Assembly: GCA_002840355.1 (NCBI GenBank)
Contig: PHAL01000021.1
Coordinates: 1 to 64,000 of the forward strand
From: Elusimicrobia bacterium HGW-Elusimicrobia-3
GTDB lineage: Bacteria; Elusimicrobiota; Elusimicrobia; Elusimicrobiales; UBA9959
DNA length: 64,000 nt
Reading direction: 5' to 3'
The notes beneath the pieces were generated by a model. It was not told the DNA's origin, ran no database searches, and was given only the letters and a program-made list of their open reading frames with translations. The translations under genes were made by a program, and so were the position numbers. Positions 7,272-16,000 of this stretch are shown here, one piece after another (within the stretch, counting starts at the first letter, position 1; every line of letters begins with the position of its first letter).

Positions 7272-9419
7272 TCAATGCACGGCGTCGCAGAATTCCTTAG
7301 GCTCGGTGCCCTTGATGAAGGCCTCGAGCAGCTTGTTCTTGGCCGGGCAGGTGGGCAGCGACAGCTTGCCGGTCTCGCGGTCCACCGTCACGAAGACCAC
7401 GCCCTCCGGCACCTGGAAATCGCGCACCGGCTGGTCCTTCAGCACGACCTCCATGATCTCAGTCCACCACGGCACCACTGTGCCGCCGCCGGTCCAGTCC
7501 TGCATGGTCAGCGAGCTCATGTCGTCGTAACCCATCCAGGCCGCGGCGGTCAGGTCCGGCGTCATGCCGATGAACCACATGTCCTTGGAGTCCTGGGTGG
7601 TGCCGGTCTTGCCGGCTAGCGGCCGCTTCAGGCGGCTGGCGTAGGCGCCGGTGCCGCGCTGCACCACGCCCTTCATCATGTTGACCAGCACGTAGGAGAG
7701 CTGCGGCGAGAAGGCCTCGGTCTCCTCGGGCACGGCCTCCTCGAGCACGCGGCCGCCGTTGTCGGTGACGCGCAGCACGCCGAAGGGCGCGGCGTGTATG
7801 CCGCCGTTGGCGAAGGTGGAGAAAGCGCTGGCCATCTCTATGGTGCTGACCAGCGACGTGCCGAGGCCTATCGAGGGCACGGCCTCCAGGTGGCGCTTGA
7901 TGCCGGCGCGGTGGCCGACGTCGGCCACCAGCGTGGGGCCGATGCGGGTCACGAGGAAGATGGAGGCCAGGTTGCGCGAGGCCTCCAGGCCGTGCCGCAG
8001 CGTGATCCGGCCCCGGAACTTGCCGTCGTAGTTGTTGGGCACCCAGATCTTGAAATCCTTGTCGCCCAGGAAGGGCTGGATGGCCATGTCTATGGAATAC
8101 TGGTCGGTGGCGCCCTCCAGCAGCCGCCAGTCCTTGCCGTCGTAATAGTAGGCCATCGGCGAGTCGTCGATGATGGTGGCCGGCGTGTAGCCGCTCATCA
8201 GCGCGGACATCCAGACGAAGGGCTTGAACGTGGAGCCGGCCTGCCGGGCCGACTGCGTGGCGCGGTTGAACTTGCTGTCGCGGAAGTTGCGGCCGCCTAT
8301 CATCGCCTTGATGGCCCCGGTCCTGGTGTCGAGGATCAGGAAAGCGCCCTGCAGCGGCGCGGTAGCCTTCACCACCTCCGGCTCTTCCCCTTCGTTCTCC
8401 GGCTTGGGCGCCTCGGCGAGCAGTTTGGCGGCGGCCTCGTCGTGCCTGGAGAGGTTCTTCTCCATGATCTCCTCGGCGGGGATCTGCATGGAGAGGTCCA
8501 GCGTGGTATAGATCTTCATGCCGCCCTTCCACAACTGGGCGATGCCGTACTTGGGCTCGAGCTGCTGGCGCACGTACTCCACGAAATAGGCCGCGTGGCT
8601 GGCGAACATCGAGGACTTCTCGGTGGGGATGGGCTCGGCCGCGGCGGCCTCGGCTTCGGCCTGGGTGATATAGTTCTCGGCCAGCATGCGCTGCAGCACC
8701 AGCCGGCGGCGCTGCTTGGACCGCTCGGGGTTGTTTAAAGGCGAGAAGCGCTCAGGCGAAGGGATCAGGCCGGTCAGCAGCGAGCATTCTCCCAGCGTCA
8801 TCTCGCTGACGTCCTTGCCGAAATACAGCTTGGAGGCCGACTGCACGCCGTAGACGCCGGCGCCGAAATAGATCTGGTTAAGGTAAAGGGCCAGGATCTC
8901 CCGCTTGGAGAAGTTGCGCTCTATCTGCAGCGCCAGCACCATCTCCTTGATCTTGCGGGTGATAGTCTTCTCCGGCTTGAGGAAGATGAGTTTGGAAAGC
9001 TGCTGCGTCAGCGTGGAACCGCCCTGGGCGGTGCGGCGGTGCAGGATGTCGCGCAGCAGCGCGCGCGCGATACCGCGCGGCGAGATGCCCCAATGGCGGA
9101 AGAAGTTCCGGTCCTCCATCGCGATCACGGCGTTCTGCATGTCCACCGGGATCTTGGAGAGCGGCAGGATGGCCCGCTTCTCGACCGAGAACTCGGCGAT
9201 CACGTTATTATTGATATCGTAGACGTAGGTGGTCAGCGACGGGGTATACTCGTCCAGCTTGTCCACCGAGGGGATGTCCGTGAGGATCTTGCGCATCAGC
9301 AGCGCCGCGGCCAGGATGACTATGGCGGAGAGCACGCCTGCTATGTACACGGTCTTCAGCACCAGTTCGCGCGCCGAAAGCCCGTCCAGGTATTCCAGGA
9401 ACCTGCGGACGATATTCAT
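7272..9419 (-). CDS. mrcA: Class A penicillin-binding protein (PBP1A), transglycosylase/transpeptidase
   Basis: About 715 residues from the ATG at 9417-9419 (MNIVRRF); a longer frame exists upstream but overlaps the divergent chaperone gene. This bifunctional enzyme polymerises lipid II glycan strands and cross-links them at the outer face of the inner membrane. A single membrane helix lies at residues 20-42. The GT51 domain shows EDRNFF (catalytic Glu102) and QGGSTLTQQ (132-140). The transpeptidase has the active-site SxxK in GSTFKPF (about Ser394) and KTGTT (about 603). The C-terminal end carries the FIKGTEP motif usual for PBP1A. A TATAAT lies 7 nt before the start, predicting a leaderless transcript. 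Confidence 0.95.
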   Translation of the reverse strand: MNIVRRFLEYLDGLSARELVLKTVYIAGVLSAIVILAAALLMRKILTDIPSVDKLDEYTPSLTTYVYDINNNVIAEFSVEKRAILPLSKIPVDMQNAVIAMEDRNFFRHWGISPRGIARALLRDILHRRTAQGGSTLTQQLSKLIFLKPEKTITRKIKEMVLALQIERNFSKREILALYLNQIYFGAGVYGVQSASKLYFGKDVSEMTLGECSLLTGLIPSPERFSPLNNPERSKQRRRLVLQRMLAENYITQAEAEAAAAEPIPTEKSSMFASHAAYFVEYVRQQLEPKYGIAQLWKGGMKIYTTLDLSMQIPAEEIMEKNLSRHDEAAAKLLAEAPKPENEGEEPEVVKATAPLQGAFLILDTRTGAIKAMIGGRNFRDSKFNRATQSARQAGSTFKPFVWMSALMSGYTPATIIDDSPMAYYYDGKDWRLLEGATDQYSIDMAIQPFLGDKDFKIWVPNNYDGKFRGRITLRHGLEASRNLASIFLVTRIGPTLVADVGHRAGIKRHLEAVPSIGLGTSLVSTIEMASAFSTFANGGIHAAPFGVLRVTDNGGRVLEEAVPEETEAFSPQLSYVLVNMMKGVVQRGTGAYASRLKRPLAGKTGTTQDSKDMWFIGMTPDLTAAAWMGYDDMSSLTMQDWTGGGTVVPWWTEIMEVVLKDQPVRDFQVPEGVVFVTVDRETGKLSLPTCPAKNKLLEAFIKGTEPKEFCDAVH

Positions 9420-9426
9420 ACCATTG

Positions 9427-9432
9427 ATTATA
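9427..9432 (-). promoter_or_regulatory. -10 box of the PBP1A gene (leaderless)
   Basis: Exact TATAAT on the minus strand with 7 nt between it and the ATG, so transcription is expected to start at or next to the A of the start codon. No good -35 element is visible. Confidence 0.5.
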
Positions 9433-9460
9433 TTAAATCTTTGGAGCGGCCTGCCCGGCT

Positions 9461-9489
9461 TTGCCGCTCCCAGTGAAAAATGATACATT
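9461..9489 (+). promoter_or_regulatory. Promoter of the chaperone operon (leaderless)
   Basis: TTGCCG (9461-9466), a 17-bp spacer and TACATT (9484-9489). The ATG is at 9496, exactly where transcription should start. No Shine-Dalgarno sequence is present. Confidence 0.6.
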
Positions 9490-9495
9490 CCTAAT

Positions 9496-10299
9496 ATGAA
9501 TAAACTTTTAACGCTGTTAGCTGCGGCCATTTTCCTGTCCGCCTGCTCTAAACAGGACGGCAAGGTCATAGCTAAAATAGGTTCCGAGAAGATCACCGAG
9601 ACCTACCTGCAGGAGAAGTTCGCGGAGATCAGCCCGGCGGCCCAGGAATACCTGGCCTCCAAGCCGGGCCGCAAGCAGTTCCTGGACGTGCTCATCCACG
9701 AGCGCCTGATGCTGATGGCGGCCCGCAAGAGCCGCGTGGCCTCCGGCGACGATTACAAGGCCCGCGTCCGCGAGAAAGAAGAGGAGATCAAGCGGACAAT
9801 GGCGGACTACAGGGATTTCATGCTGACCCGCATGTGGATAGAGGACATGCGCGGCAACGAGCTCAAGGTCAGCGACCAGGAAGTGGCCGAATATTACCAG
9901 AAGTACCCTTACAAGGTCTCCCTGGCCCATATCCTGATGCCCAGCTACGAGGAAGCGGAGAAGGTGGTGCGCAAGCTCAAGGCCGGCGCCGACTTCGACA
10001 GGACGGCGAAGGAATATTCGCTGGACAAGGAGACCGTGCGCCTGCCCCCGGTGATGTACGGCGAGTTCATGCCCGAGCTCGAGGACATGGCCTTCAAGAT
10101 GAAGCAGGGCGAAACGCAGGGCATAGTGAAGACCCCGATGGGCTTTCACATCCTCAAGAAGCTCGGGCAGGCCCGGGTGGACCAGCGCGAGGCCATGGAG
10201 CGGGTGCGCAAGATCCTCGAGAAGAAGAAATTCGACGCTTACCTGGCCAAGTTCCAGGAAAAGAATAAAGTGGAGGTATTAGATGCGGACTATAAATAA
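9496..10299 (+). CDS. Parvulin-type peptidyl-prolyl isomerase lipoprotein (PrsA/SurA family)
   Basis: 267 residues. The N-terminus is a lipoprotein signal with lipobox LSAC (Cys17). An N-terminal chaperone segment (GSEKITETYLQEKF) is followed by a parvulin core near residues 135-225, with LAHILMPS at its start and MGFHILKKLG at its end. This layout matches PrsA/SurA-type folding factors that assist exported proteins in the periplasm. The last codons overlap the start of the second chaperone gene by 17 bp, so the two are translationally coupled. Which membrane holds the lipid anchor is not decided by the sequence. Confidence 0.88.
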   Translation: MNKLLTLLAAAIFLSACSKQDGKVIAKIGSEKITETYLQEKFAEISPAAQEYLASKPGRKQFLDVLIHERLMLMAARKSRVASGDDYKARVREKEEEIKRTMADYRDFMLTRMWIEDMRGNELKVSDQEVAEYYQKYPYKVSLAHILMPSYEEAEKVVRKLKAGADFDRTAKEYSLDKETVRLPPVMYGEFMPELEDMAFKMKQGETQGIVKTPMGFHILKKLGQARVDQREAMERVRKILEKKKFDAYLAKFQEKNKVEVLDADYK

Positions 10300-11386
10300 A
10301 TTTGCGGCGGCAGCCGCCCTGTGCGCGCTGGCCGTCCCGGCGCGGGCCGCGGTAGTGGACGAGCTGGCGGCGCGCGTGAACAACGAGCCCATAACCGTCT
10401 CCGAGTACAAGAAGGCCAAGGACGCGATGACCGAGCAGTACGCGGCCGCCATGCCGGACTTCTTCAAGCAGCCGGACGCGGAGCAGCAGATAGAGAAGGC
10501 CGCGCTGGACAAGCTGGTGGACGAGGCGCTGCTGCGGCAGAAGGCCGAGGCCCTGAAGCTGAAGGTCTACGAACGGGAGCTCGAGAACGGCGTAGGCGAG
10601 ATCAAGAAGCGCTTCGCCCGATCCCCCGAGGGCGCCGCCCTCGCCCCCGAAAAGGCGGAGGCGGCCTTCCGCGAGGAACTCAAGCGCGAGGGCGTGACGA
10701 TGGAAGAGTTCCGCGAGCGCATCCGCAAGCAGCTGATGGTGCAGAAGCTGGTGCAGGAGACCGTGAAAGCCCGGGCAAGGATACCCGGCGAGGCCGAGAC
10801 GAAGGCCTATTTCGACAATATCACCCTGGTCCTCAAGGGCCGGGAAGCGGAGATCAAGGGGCTCGACGAGGAGGCCCGCCAGGACCTGCTGGCCGTGGCA
10901 GGCAAGTTCAAGGAGATCACCGCCGAGCGCCTGCGCCTGCGCCATATCCTGGTGAAGGTGGCCGAGGGCGCCACGCCGGAGCAGAAGAAGGCCGCCAAGG
11001 ACAGGGCCGCCGAACTGCGCAAGGACCTAGACGGCGCGCTGGACTTCGACGAGGCGGCAGAGAAGAGCTCCGACGACCAGGAGAGCGCCCGCCGCGGCGG
11101 CGACCTGGGCTACATCATACGGGGCATGCTGCCCGAGGAAGTTGAGGCCGTCGCCTTTAAGCTGCGGGTGGGCGAGAACTCCCAGCCGGTGGAGAGCAAG
11201 TTCGGCTGGCATATCCTGCGCCTGGAAGAGAAGCGCGCGGCCCAGCGCCTGCGCTACGAGACCGTCCGGGACGACCTGGAGCAGGTACTCGCGCAGAACT
11301 CCTTCGCCGACGAGCTCGGCAAGTACATCAAGGAACTGCGCCGGGACGCCAAGATACAGATATTCGCGGCGGCCGGCAAGAACTAA
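10283..11386 (+). CDS. Periplasmic SurA-like peptidyl-prolyl isomerase
   Basis: 367 residues with a cleavable signal peptide ending near A-R-A (about residues 20-22), a SurA N-terminal chaperone domain (about 25-175) and a parvulin domain (about 215-325) bounded by LRLRHILVKV and FGWHILRLEE. SurA escorts outer-membrane barrel proteins to the assembly machinery, which would suit the PorV-like protein encoded later in the window (inference). A strong Shine-Dalgarno GGAGGT sits 7 nt before the ATG, inside the end of the previous gene. A terminator follows the stop codon. Confidence 0.88.
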   Translation: MRTINKFAAAAALCALAVPARAAVVDELAARVNNEPITVSEYKKAKDAMTEQYAAAMPDFFKQPDAEQQIEKAALDKLVDEALLRQKAEALKLKVYERELENGVGEIKKRFARSPEGAALAPEKAEAAFREELKREGVTMEEFRERIRKQLMVQKLVQETVKARARIPGEAETKAYFDNITLVLKGREAEIKGLDEEARQDLLAVAGKFKEITAERLRLRHILVKVAEGATPEQKKAAKDRAAELRKDLDGALDFDEAAEKSSDDQESARRGGDLGYIIRGMLPEEVEAVAFKLRVGENSQPVESKFGWHILRLEEKRAAQRLRYETVRDDLEQVLAQNSFADELGKYIKELRRDAKIQIFAAAGKN

Positions 11387-11399
11387 AGCCCGCCGCGAG

Positions 11400-11433
11400 A
11401 GCCACGGGAGACCCTCGCCCGTGGCTTTCTTTT
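11400..11433 (+). terminator. Terminator after the chaperone pair
   Basis: Perfect stem AGCCACGGG/CCCGTGGCT (11400-11408 with 11418-11426) followed by TTTCTTTT. pdxA starts only 12 nt later, so it either depends on readthrough or has a promoter inside surA. Confidence 0.85.
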
Positions 11434-11444
11434 ACCCTGAAACC

Positions 11445-12380
11445 GTGAAACCAGACATACTGATAACCGCCGGCGACCCGCTGGGCATAGGGCCGGAGAT
11501 AACGGTCAAGGCCCTGCTGGCCCCGGCCGTGCGCCGCGCCTGCCGCCCCGCCGTCATAGGCGACACGGCCGCCCTGCGCAGGGCCGGCTGGACCCCCGCG
11601 CTGTGCCCGCTGCTGCCCGAGGACGCCGGGCGGCTGGACTTCAGGCGGCCGGGGCCTACCGAGGCTGGCGGCGCCGCCTCGCTGCGGGCCGTCACCGGGG
11701 CCTACTGCCTGCTCAAGAGCGGCCTGTTCAGGGGGCTGGTCACCGCGCCGGTCTCCAAGGAGGCCTGGGCGCTGGCCGGGGCTCCCGCCCCCGCCCATAC
11801 GGACCTGTTCCGCCTGCTGGAGAGGCGCGAGCCGCTGATGCTCTTCTCCCGAGGGCGGATCAACGCCGCGCTGGTCACCGAGCATTTGCCGGTAAAGGCC
11901 CTGGCTCGGGCGCTCACTAAAAGATTGATAAAGGAAAAGGCGCTGCTTTTCGCCGCCGCTCTGGGCGCGCTCGGCCTGCGCCGGCCCTCCATAGCGGTCT
12001 GCGCGCTCAACCCGCACGCCGGCGACGGCGGCGTGATAGGCCGGGAGGAAATAGACGCCATTCGCCCCGCCCTGAAGGAACTCCGCGCCCGCGGCCTGCG
12101 CGCCGGCGGGCCGCTGCCCTCCGACGCCGCCTGGGCCGCCCACCTGGCCGGTGAAAGCGACGGCCTGCTCTGCCTCTACCACGACCAGGCCCTGGCCCCG
12201 CTCAAAGTGGCCCCCGGCGCCGCCCCGGCCGTGCACTGGACCTGGGGCCTTTCTTTCCCGCGCACCTCGCCGGCCCACGGCACCGCTTTCGACATAGCCT
12301 GGAAGAACAAGGCCGACCCCGCGGGCATGGTGGCCGCGGTGCTGTTCGCCGCCAGGCTGGCGGCCAAGAGGAAAAATTAA
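11445..12380 (+). CDS. pdxA: 4-hydroxythreonine-4-phosphate dehydrogenase PdxA
   Basis: 311 residues from the GTG at 11445, chosen because the family begins just before ITAGDPLGIGPEI; an in-frame GTG at 11421 would lie within the terminator stem. PdxA oxidises 4-phosphohydroxy-L-threonine in the DXP-dependent vitamin B6 pathway, which would supply the PLP needed by Alr. Metal-ligand histidines are visible in PAHTDLFR, ALNPHAGDGG and HGTAFDIAWKNKADP, and YHDQALAPLK is conserved. It is slightly shorter than the usual 330 residues. It overlaps the next gene by one base (TAATG). Confidence 0.93.
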   Translation: MKPDILITAGDPLGIGPEITVKALLAPAVRRACRPAVIGDTAALRRAGWTPALCPLLPEDAGRLDFRRPGPTEAGGAASLRAVTGAYCLLKSGLFRGLVTAPVSKEAWALAGAPAPAHTDLFRLLERREPLMLFSRGRINAALVTEHLPVKALARALTKRLIKEKALLFAAALGALGLRRPSIAVCALNPHAGDGGVIGREEIDAIRPALKELRARGLRAGGPLPSDAAWAAHLAGESDGLLCLYHDQALAPLKVAPGAAPAVHWTWGLSFPRTSPAHGTAFDIAWKNKADPAGMVAAVLFAARLAAKRKN

Positions 12381-12991
12381 TGATAGAGCTTATCGGCTAC
12401 GCGGCCTCGGCGCTGGTGGCGGTGTCGCTGCTCACCAGCAACGTGCTGCGCCTGCGGGTGCTGAACCTGGCCGGGGCGGTAGTGTTCGTGGCTTACGCGG
12501 CGCTGGCGCAGGCCTGGCCGGTGCTGGCGGTGAACCTGTTCGTGGCCTGCATAGACCTGTGGCACATAGTGGCCCTGAAATCCAAGAGCGACGTCTTCAA
12601 ACTGATGCCGGTGGGGAGCGCCGACCCGCTGCTGGCCAACTTCCTGGCTTACCACGCGCGCGGCATCTGGCAGTTCTTTCCCGAGTTCGACCTCGCGGCC
12701 CTGCGGGCGCCCCGCTGCGTCTTTATCCTGCGCAACTTGCTGCCGGTAGGGCTCTTCATTTACACCGAGGAAGGCGGCGACCTGCGCGTGCACCTGGACT
12801 ACGTGGCCGAAGACTACCGCGACCTCAAGAGCGCGCGGTTCCTGTTCAACAGGGAGCGCAACCCGGAGATCTTCGCCGGCTTCACGCACTTCACGGCGGC
12901 CAGCGGGTCGCCGAAACACGCGCAATACCTGCGCAGGATGGGGTTCGTGGAAGACGGGGAGAAGAAAGGTTTCTTCAGGAAGAAGATCTAG
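12380..12991 (+). CDS. YgjV-like membrane N-terminus fused to a GNAT-like C-terminal region
   Basis: 203 residues. The first ~65 residues form two or three membrane helices (IGYAASALVAVSLL, LNLAGAVVFVAYAAL) as in the small YgjV family. The rest is soluble and ends in HAQYLRRMGFVEDG, reminiscent of the last strand and helix of acetyltransferase-like folds. Function is unknown. It is translationally coupled to pdxA by a one-base overlap, but no clear metabolic link is visible. Confidence 0.65.
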   Translation: MIELIGYAASALVAVSLLTSNVLRLRVLNLAGAVVFVAYAALAQAWPVLAVNLFVACIDLWHIVALKSKSDVFKLMPVGSADPLLANFLAYHARGIWQFFPEFDLAALRAPRCVFILRNLLPVGLFIYTEEGGDLRVHLDYVAEDYRDLKSARFLFNRERNPEIFAGFTHFTAASGSPKHAQYLRRMGFVEDGEKKGFFRKKI

Positions 12992-13011
12992 CCGGCCGCG
13001 TCCGCGGCCGG
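12992..13011. terminator. Hairpin between convergent genes
   Basis: Perfect CCGGCCGCG/CGCGGCCGG stem with a 2-nt loop directly after the stop codon of the YgjV-like gene. A T-run is missing, so it is only a possible weak terminator. Confidence 0.45.
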
Positions 13012-13025
13012 TAGAATAAAAAATA

Positions 13026-13850
13026 TCAGGGGACCTGCTGCAGGCGCACCGGGCGGCCTTTGGGCACCGGCGCGCTGGCGTAGGAATCGCGATTGCCCGG
13101 GTCGGTCCCGGCCGCCATGGCCAGCGGGTTCACCCGGTACTTCACCAGCGTCTCTTTGCGTCCCGGCTCCACGCCGGCCACGCTGAAGATGCCGCTGGGA
13201 AAATCCGAGAGCGAGACGAGTATCACCAGGTCGAAGGCGCCGAAATCGTGCGGCGCCGGCTTGAGTTTGCGGGCATTGGCGAAAGTCCACCAAGTCTCGG
13301 AGCTTTTAAAAACCTTGTAGTCCACCGGAGCCGCCAGCAGGGTCACCCCTTCCTGGCCGCTGCCTCGGCCGAGTTCCGGCATGCTGGAAACCTTCACTCC
13401 ATGGCCCCTGGGGCTGGAGGCGCCCAGGTCGCGCAGCTTGCGGTCCAGGTCGGCGTCGCTGAGATTTATGGGGGGCGGCTTGCGCCTGTTCCCGCCGGCC
13501 ATGTCGTTGAGCATGGCCATCATGTCCTTGGGCTTTTCGGCCACGCCGCTGAAATCCTTGTCCTTCACCAGCTGGATGGCGCCGTTGGAGGTGACGGCCG
13601 CGGTGGAGAGGCCCTGCCTGGCGGCGGGGATCATGGAGGCCCTGGGAACGCCGCCGGCCCGGGCCGCGGCCATGGCCTGCTGCGCCACGGTCTCGGCGCT
13701 TTCCGGCTTCTCGTCCGAGATCTCCTGGCCATCGGCGTCCAGCCTGGCGCCGGAGAAACTCCCTATGTAATTGACCAGCATGAGCAGGAAGAAAATAACT
13801 ATCAACCCGCTAAACATGTATATCAGCGCGCGTATCGCCCTTGCGTCCAT
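13026..13850 (-). CDS. Membrane-anchored protein with PrcB-like C-terminal domain
   Basis: About 274 residues from the ATG at 13848-13850 (MDARAIRAL). One N-terminal membrane helix (about residues 12-32) is followed by a long Ala/Pro/Lys-rich linker and a C-terminal domain of about 100 residues. That domain contains SETWWTFANARK, FDLVILVSLSDFPSGIFSV and a final PVPKGRPVRL. This order resembles the PrcB C-terminal fold, whose best known member stabilises a spirochaete protease, but identity is low and the call is tentative. Topology predicts a periplasmic C-terminus. It is divergent from the GYF-domain gene across 172 bp of AT-rich DNA that presumably holds both promoters. Confidence 0.55.
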   Translation of the reverse strand: MDARAIRALIYMFSGLIVIFFLLMLVNYIGSFSGARLDADGQEISDEKPESAETVAQQAMAAARAGGVPRASMIPAARQGLSTAAVTSNGAIQLVKDKDFSGVAEKPKDMMAMLNDMAGGNRRKPPPINLSDADLDRKLRDLGASSPRGHGVKVSSMPELGRGSGQEGVTLLAAPVDYKVFKSSETWWTFANARKLKPAPHDFGAFDLVILVSLSDFPSGIFSVAGVEPGRKETLVKYRVNPLAMAAGTDPGNRDSYASAPVPKGRPVRLQQVP

Positions 13851-14022
13851 TGCTAAAGTATACAAAAAGGATTTAATTATTAGTTATTATTTCCGTAACA
13901 GCCCAATTGTAGAATTAATACGTACATATGCGTTTTAATTTCTATTTCCTAAATACCATATATATGCCCGCGGCCCTGGGGCGCAGTAATGCGGAACGAT
14001 CAAACCGGGACAGGAAGGCGAT

Positions 14023-15936
14023 ATGAAATATTGGGCGTACGTTAACAACGAGATCCTCGGCCCCTTCGAAAAGGACAAGCTCCGCGAGCTGCCGTCATTT
14101 TCTCCCTCCATGCTGGTCTGCCCCCAGACCCCTGTAGGCGAGAAGACGGAAGACTGGAAGGAAGCCTCCACCTACCCCGAGCTTTCGGCCGGCGGGGCCG
14201 CCCCGCAGCCGGAGCCCGCCCCGGCACCGGCGGCTTTCCAGCCTGCTCCCGCCGCGCAGGAACCGGCGCCGCAGCCGGCTTTCCAGCCCGAGCCCGTCTC
14301 CGCTCCGGAGGCGGCCCCCCAGTCTTTCCCCCAGCCCGCCATAGAAACCACCAGCCTCAGTTTTAAGCCCCTGCGGGCGGCGCAGTCCATAGATCCCGTA
14401 CCCCCTCCCACCCATACCGACGGCATGGCCGATATCGCGGTGAACCGTCTGGGCGGCGGCACGGCCGCGCCCGCCCCGGCCCCCGAAGCGGTAGCGCAGT
14501 CCTCAGCCGGCTTCGACCCCATCAGCCTCTCGCAGATAGTGCGCCGCACCGAGCCGGTCGGCCAGGAAGCGCCCGCGCCCGAGGGCCTGTCCCTGGAACC
14601 GCGCAACGATCAATTCCAGCCGGCCGCCGCCCCGGAACCTGCTCCCGAACCCGCGGCCGCCGCGCCGGCACCCGAGCCCGCCGCGCCGGCTCCCGAACCG
14701 GAGGCGTTCACTCCTCCGGCCGCCGCCCCCGCGCAGTTTGAAACCGAGAATTTCCCCCGCGCGGCCGCCTCCGCCGCCGCGCCGGTGGCGGATACGGCCG
14801 GCCTGGAGAAACTGCTGCGCCGCCTCGACGAGATCTCGGCCAATTCCGTCAGCCGCAAGGACGTGGATAACGCCGTAGACCCCATCCGGATAAAGCTGGA
14901 CCAGATGGGCGAGGTCGTTTCGTCGATAAAGAACTCGCAGTTCCAGCGCGAAGTGACCGATAAACTGGCCTACCTGGAGAGCGCCATCGGCGACGTCAAG
15001 GCGGCCCTGCGCAACCCGGCCCCTGCCGCCGCGCCCGCTCCCTCGCAGGAGCTAAAGATAGAGAGAAATTCCGACACCGTGTTCGGCGTGGAACCGCAGC
15101 GGGCCGCCAGGGAGCCGGAGAAAGCCAAGCCGGAACCGGCCAAGGAACCCGTCAAAGAGGAGCCCAAGGATATCGGCACCAAGAAGTCCAATGTCGGCAT
15201 GGCGCTCAAGAAGGTCTTTAAACTTATACTTACCCTGGTGCTGCTGGTCGCCGTCCTGCTGGGCGCCGTGATAGGCCTCAAGACCTTCGGCATCTTCGAT
15301 GCCACGGTCTTCATACCGTTCCCGCTGCCCTTCGTCTCCGCCCCGCAGCAGTCCGAGCCGGCCGGTGCCGGGGAATTACAGGAGGGCGCCGCGCCGGAGC
15401 AGCCCGGCCAGCCCGCCGCCGACGGCACGCAGGCCGCTGCCGAGCAGCAGCCGGCGACCGAGGCAGAGATCAAGGCGCAGGAGGAGGCCGCCCGACAGCA
15501 GGCCGCCAAGGACGCCGCCCCCGAAATCACGTATATAACGCGCACCTTCAAGCCCGACGCTTCCGGCGCCAGCCTGGAGAACAAGGTGTACGCGCACGCC
15601 ACCAAGGCGGGCGGCAACCCTAATAGTACCGCCTGGGAGGTAAGAACCGCCCCGGAGGGCATGTTCGAGATAGACGCTGTCATACCGTCCAGGACGGGGA
15701 ACCTGACCTATACCTTCGTGGTGGACAGGGCCCGGAAGAGCGTGGCCCCGGTGAACGACGCGGCCAAGGCGGCTTTCGCGCCGCCCCCGCCGGTGCGCAA
15801 GAAAGCGGCCAGAAAACCGGCCGTCAGAAGACCGGCGGCGCCCAAGCCCGCCGTCAAAGCGGCGCCCAAGCCGGCCCCCGTGCCGATAGAGGCAGGGGAA
15901 GAATACGAGTACGTCTACGAGGACGAGCTGGAATAA
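14023..15936 (+). CDS. GYF_2-like domain protein with Pro/Ala-rich linker and one membrane helix
   Basis: 637 residues; Shine-Dalgarno AGGAAGG lies before the ATG. Residues 1-50 (MKYWAYVNNEILGPFEKD...) look like a GYF_2-type domain, a peptide-recognition module. They are followed by about 200 residues rich in Pro/Ala/Glu, a short helical segment (about 265-335), and one membrane helix at about 400-422 (ILTLVLLVAVLLGAVIGL). A C-terminal region follows, with ITYITRTFKPDAS, a second Pro/Ala/Lys-rich stretch and an acidic end. The GYF domain is presumably cytoplasmic and the C-terminus periplasmic. Function is unknown. The simple-sequence linkers suggest a spacer that crosses the periplasm, in the manner of TonB/TolA-like proteins (inference). 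Confidence 0.65.
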   Translation: MKYWAYVNNEILGPFEKDKLRELPSFSPSMLVCPQTPVGEKTEDWKEASTYPELSAGGAAPQPEPAPAPAAFQPAPAAQEPAPQPAFQPEPVSAPEAAPQSFPQPAIETTSLSFKPLRAAQSIDPVPPPTHTDGMADIAVNRLGGGTAAPAPAPEAVAQSSAGFDPISLSQIVRRTEPVGQEAPAPEGLSLEPRNDQFQPAAAPEPAPEPAAAAPAPEPAAPAPEPEAFTPPAAAPAQFETENFPRAAASAAAPVADTAGLEKLLRRLDEISANSVSRKDVDNAVDPIRIKLDQMGEVVSSIKNSQFQREVTDKLAYLESAIGDVKAALRNPAPAAAPAPSQELKIERNSDTVFGVEPQRAAREPEKAKPEPAKEPVKEEPKDIGTKKSNVGMALKKVFKLILTLVLLVAVLLGAVIGLKTFGIFDATVFIPFPLPFVSAPQQSEPAGAGELQEGAAPEQPGQPAADGTQAAAEQQPATEAEIKAQEEAARQQAAKDAAPEITYITRTFKPDASGASLENKVYAHATKAGGNPNSTAWEVRTAPEGMFEIDAVIPSRTGNLTYTFVVDRARKSVAPVNDAAKAAFAPPPPVRKKAARKPAVRRPAAPKPAVKAAPKPAPVPIEAGEEYEYVYEDELE

Positions 15937-15954
15937 ACGCCTGGCAGGAAAGCG

Positions 15955-15993
15955 AAGAGGCCGGGAGCCCTGAAAGCTCCCGGCCTCTTTATT
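15955..15993. terminator. Strong bidirectional terminator
   Basis: Perfect 14-bp stem AAGAGGCCGGGAGC/GCTCCCGGCCTCTT (15955-15968 with 15976-15989) with a 7-nt loop and TTTATTT on the plus side. It separates the convergent GYF-domain gene and ddl. Confidence 0.9.
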
Positions 15994-16000
15994 TGCGGCT

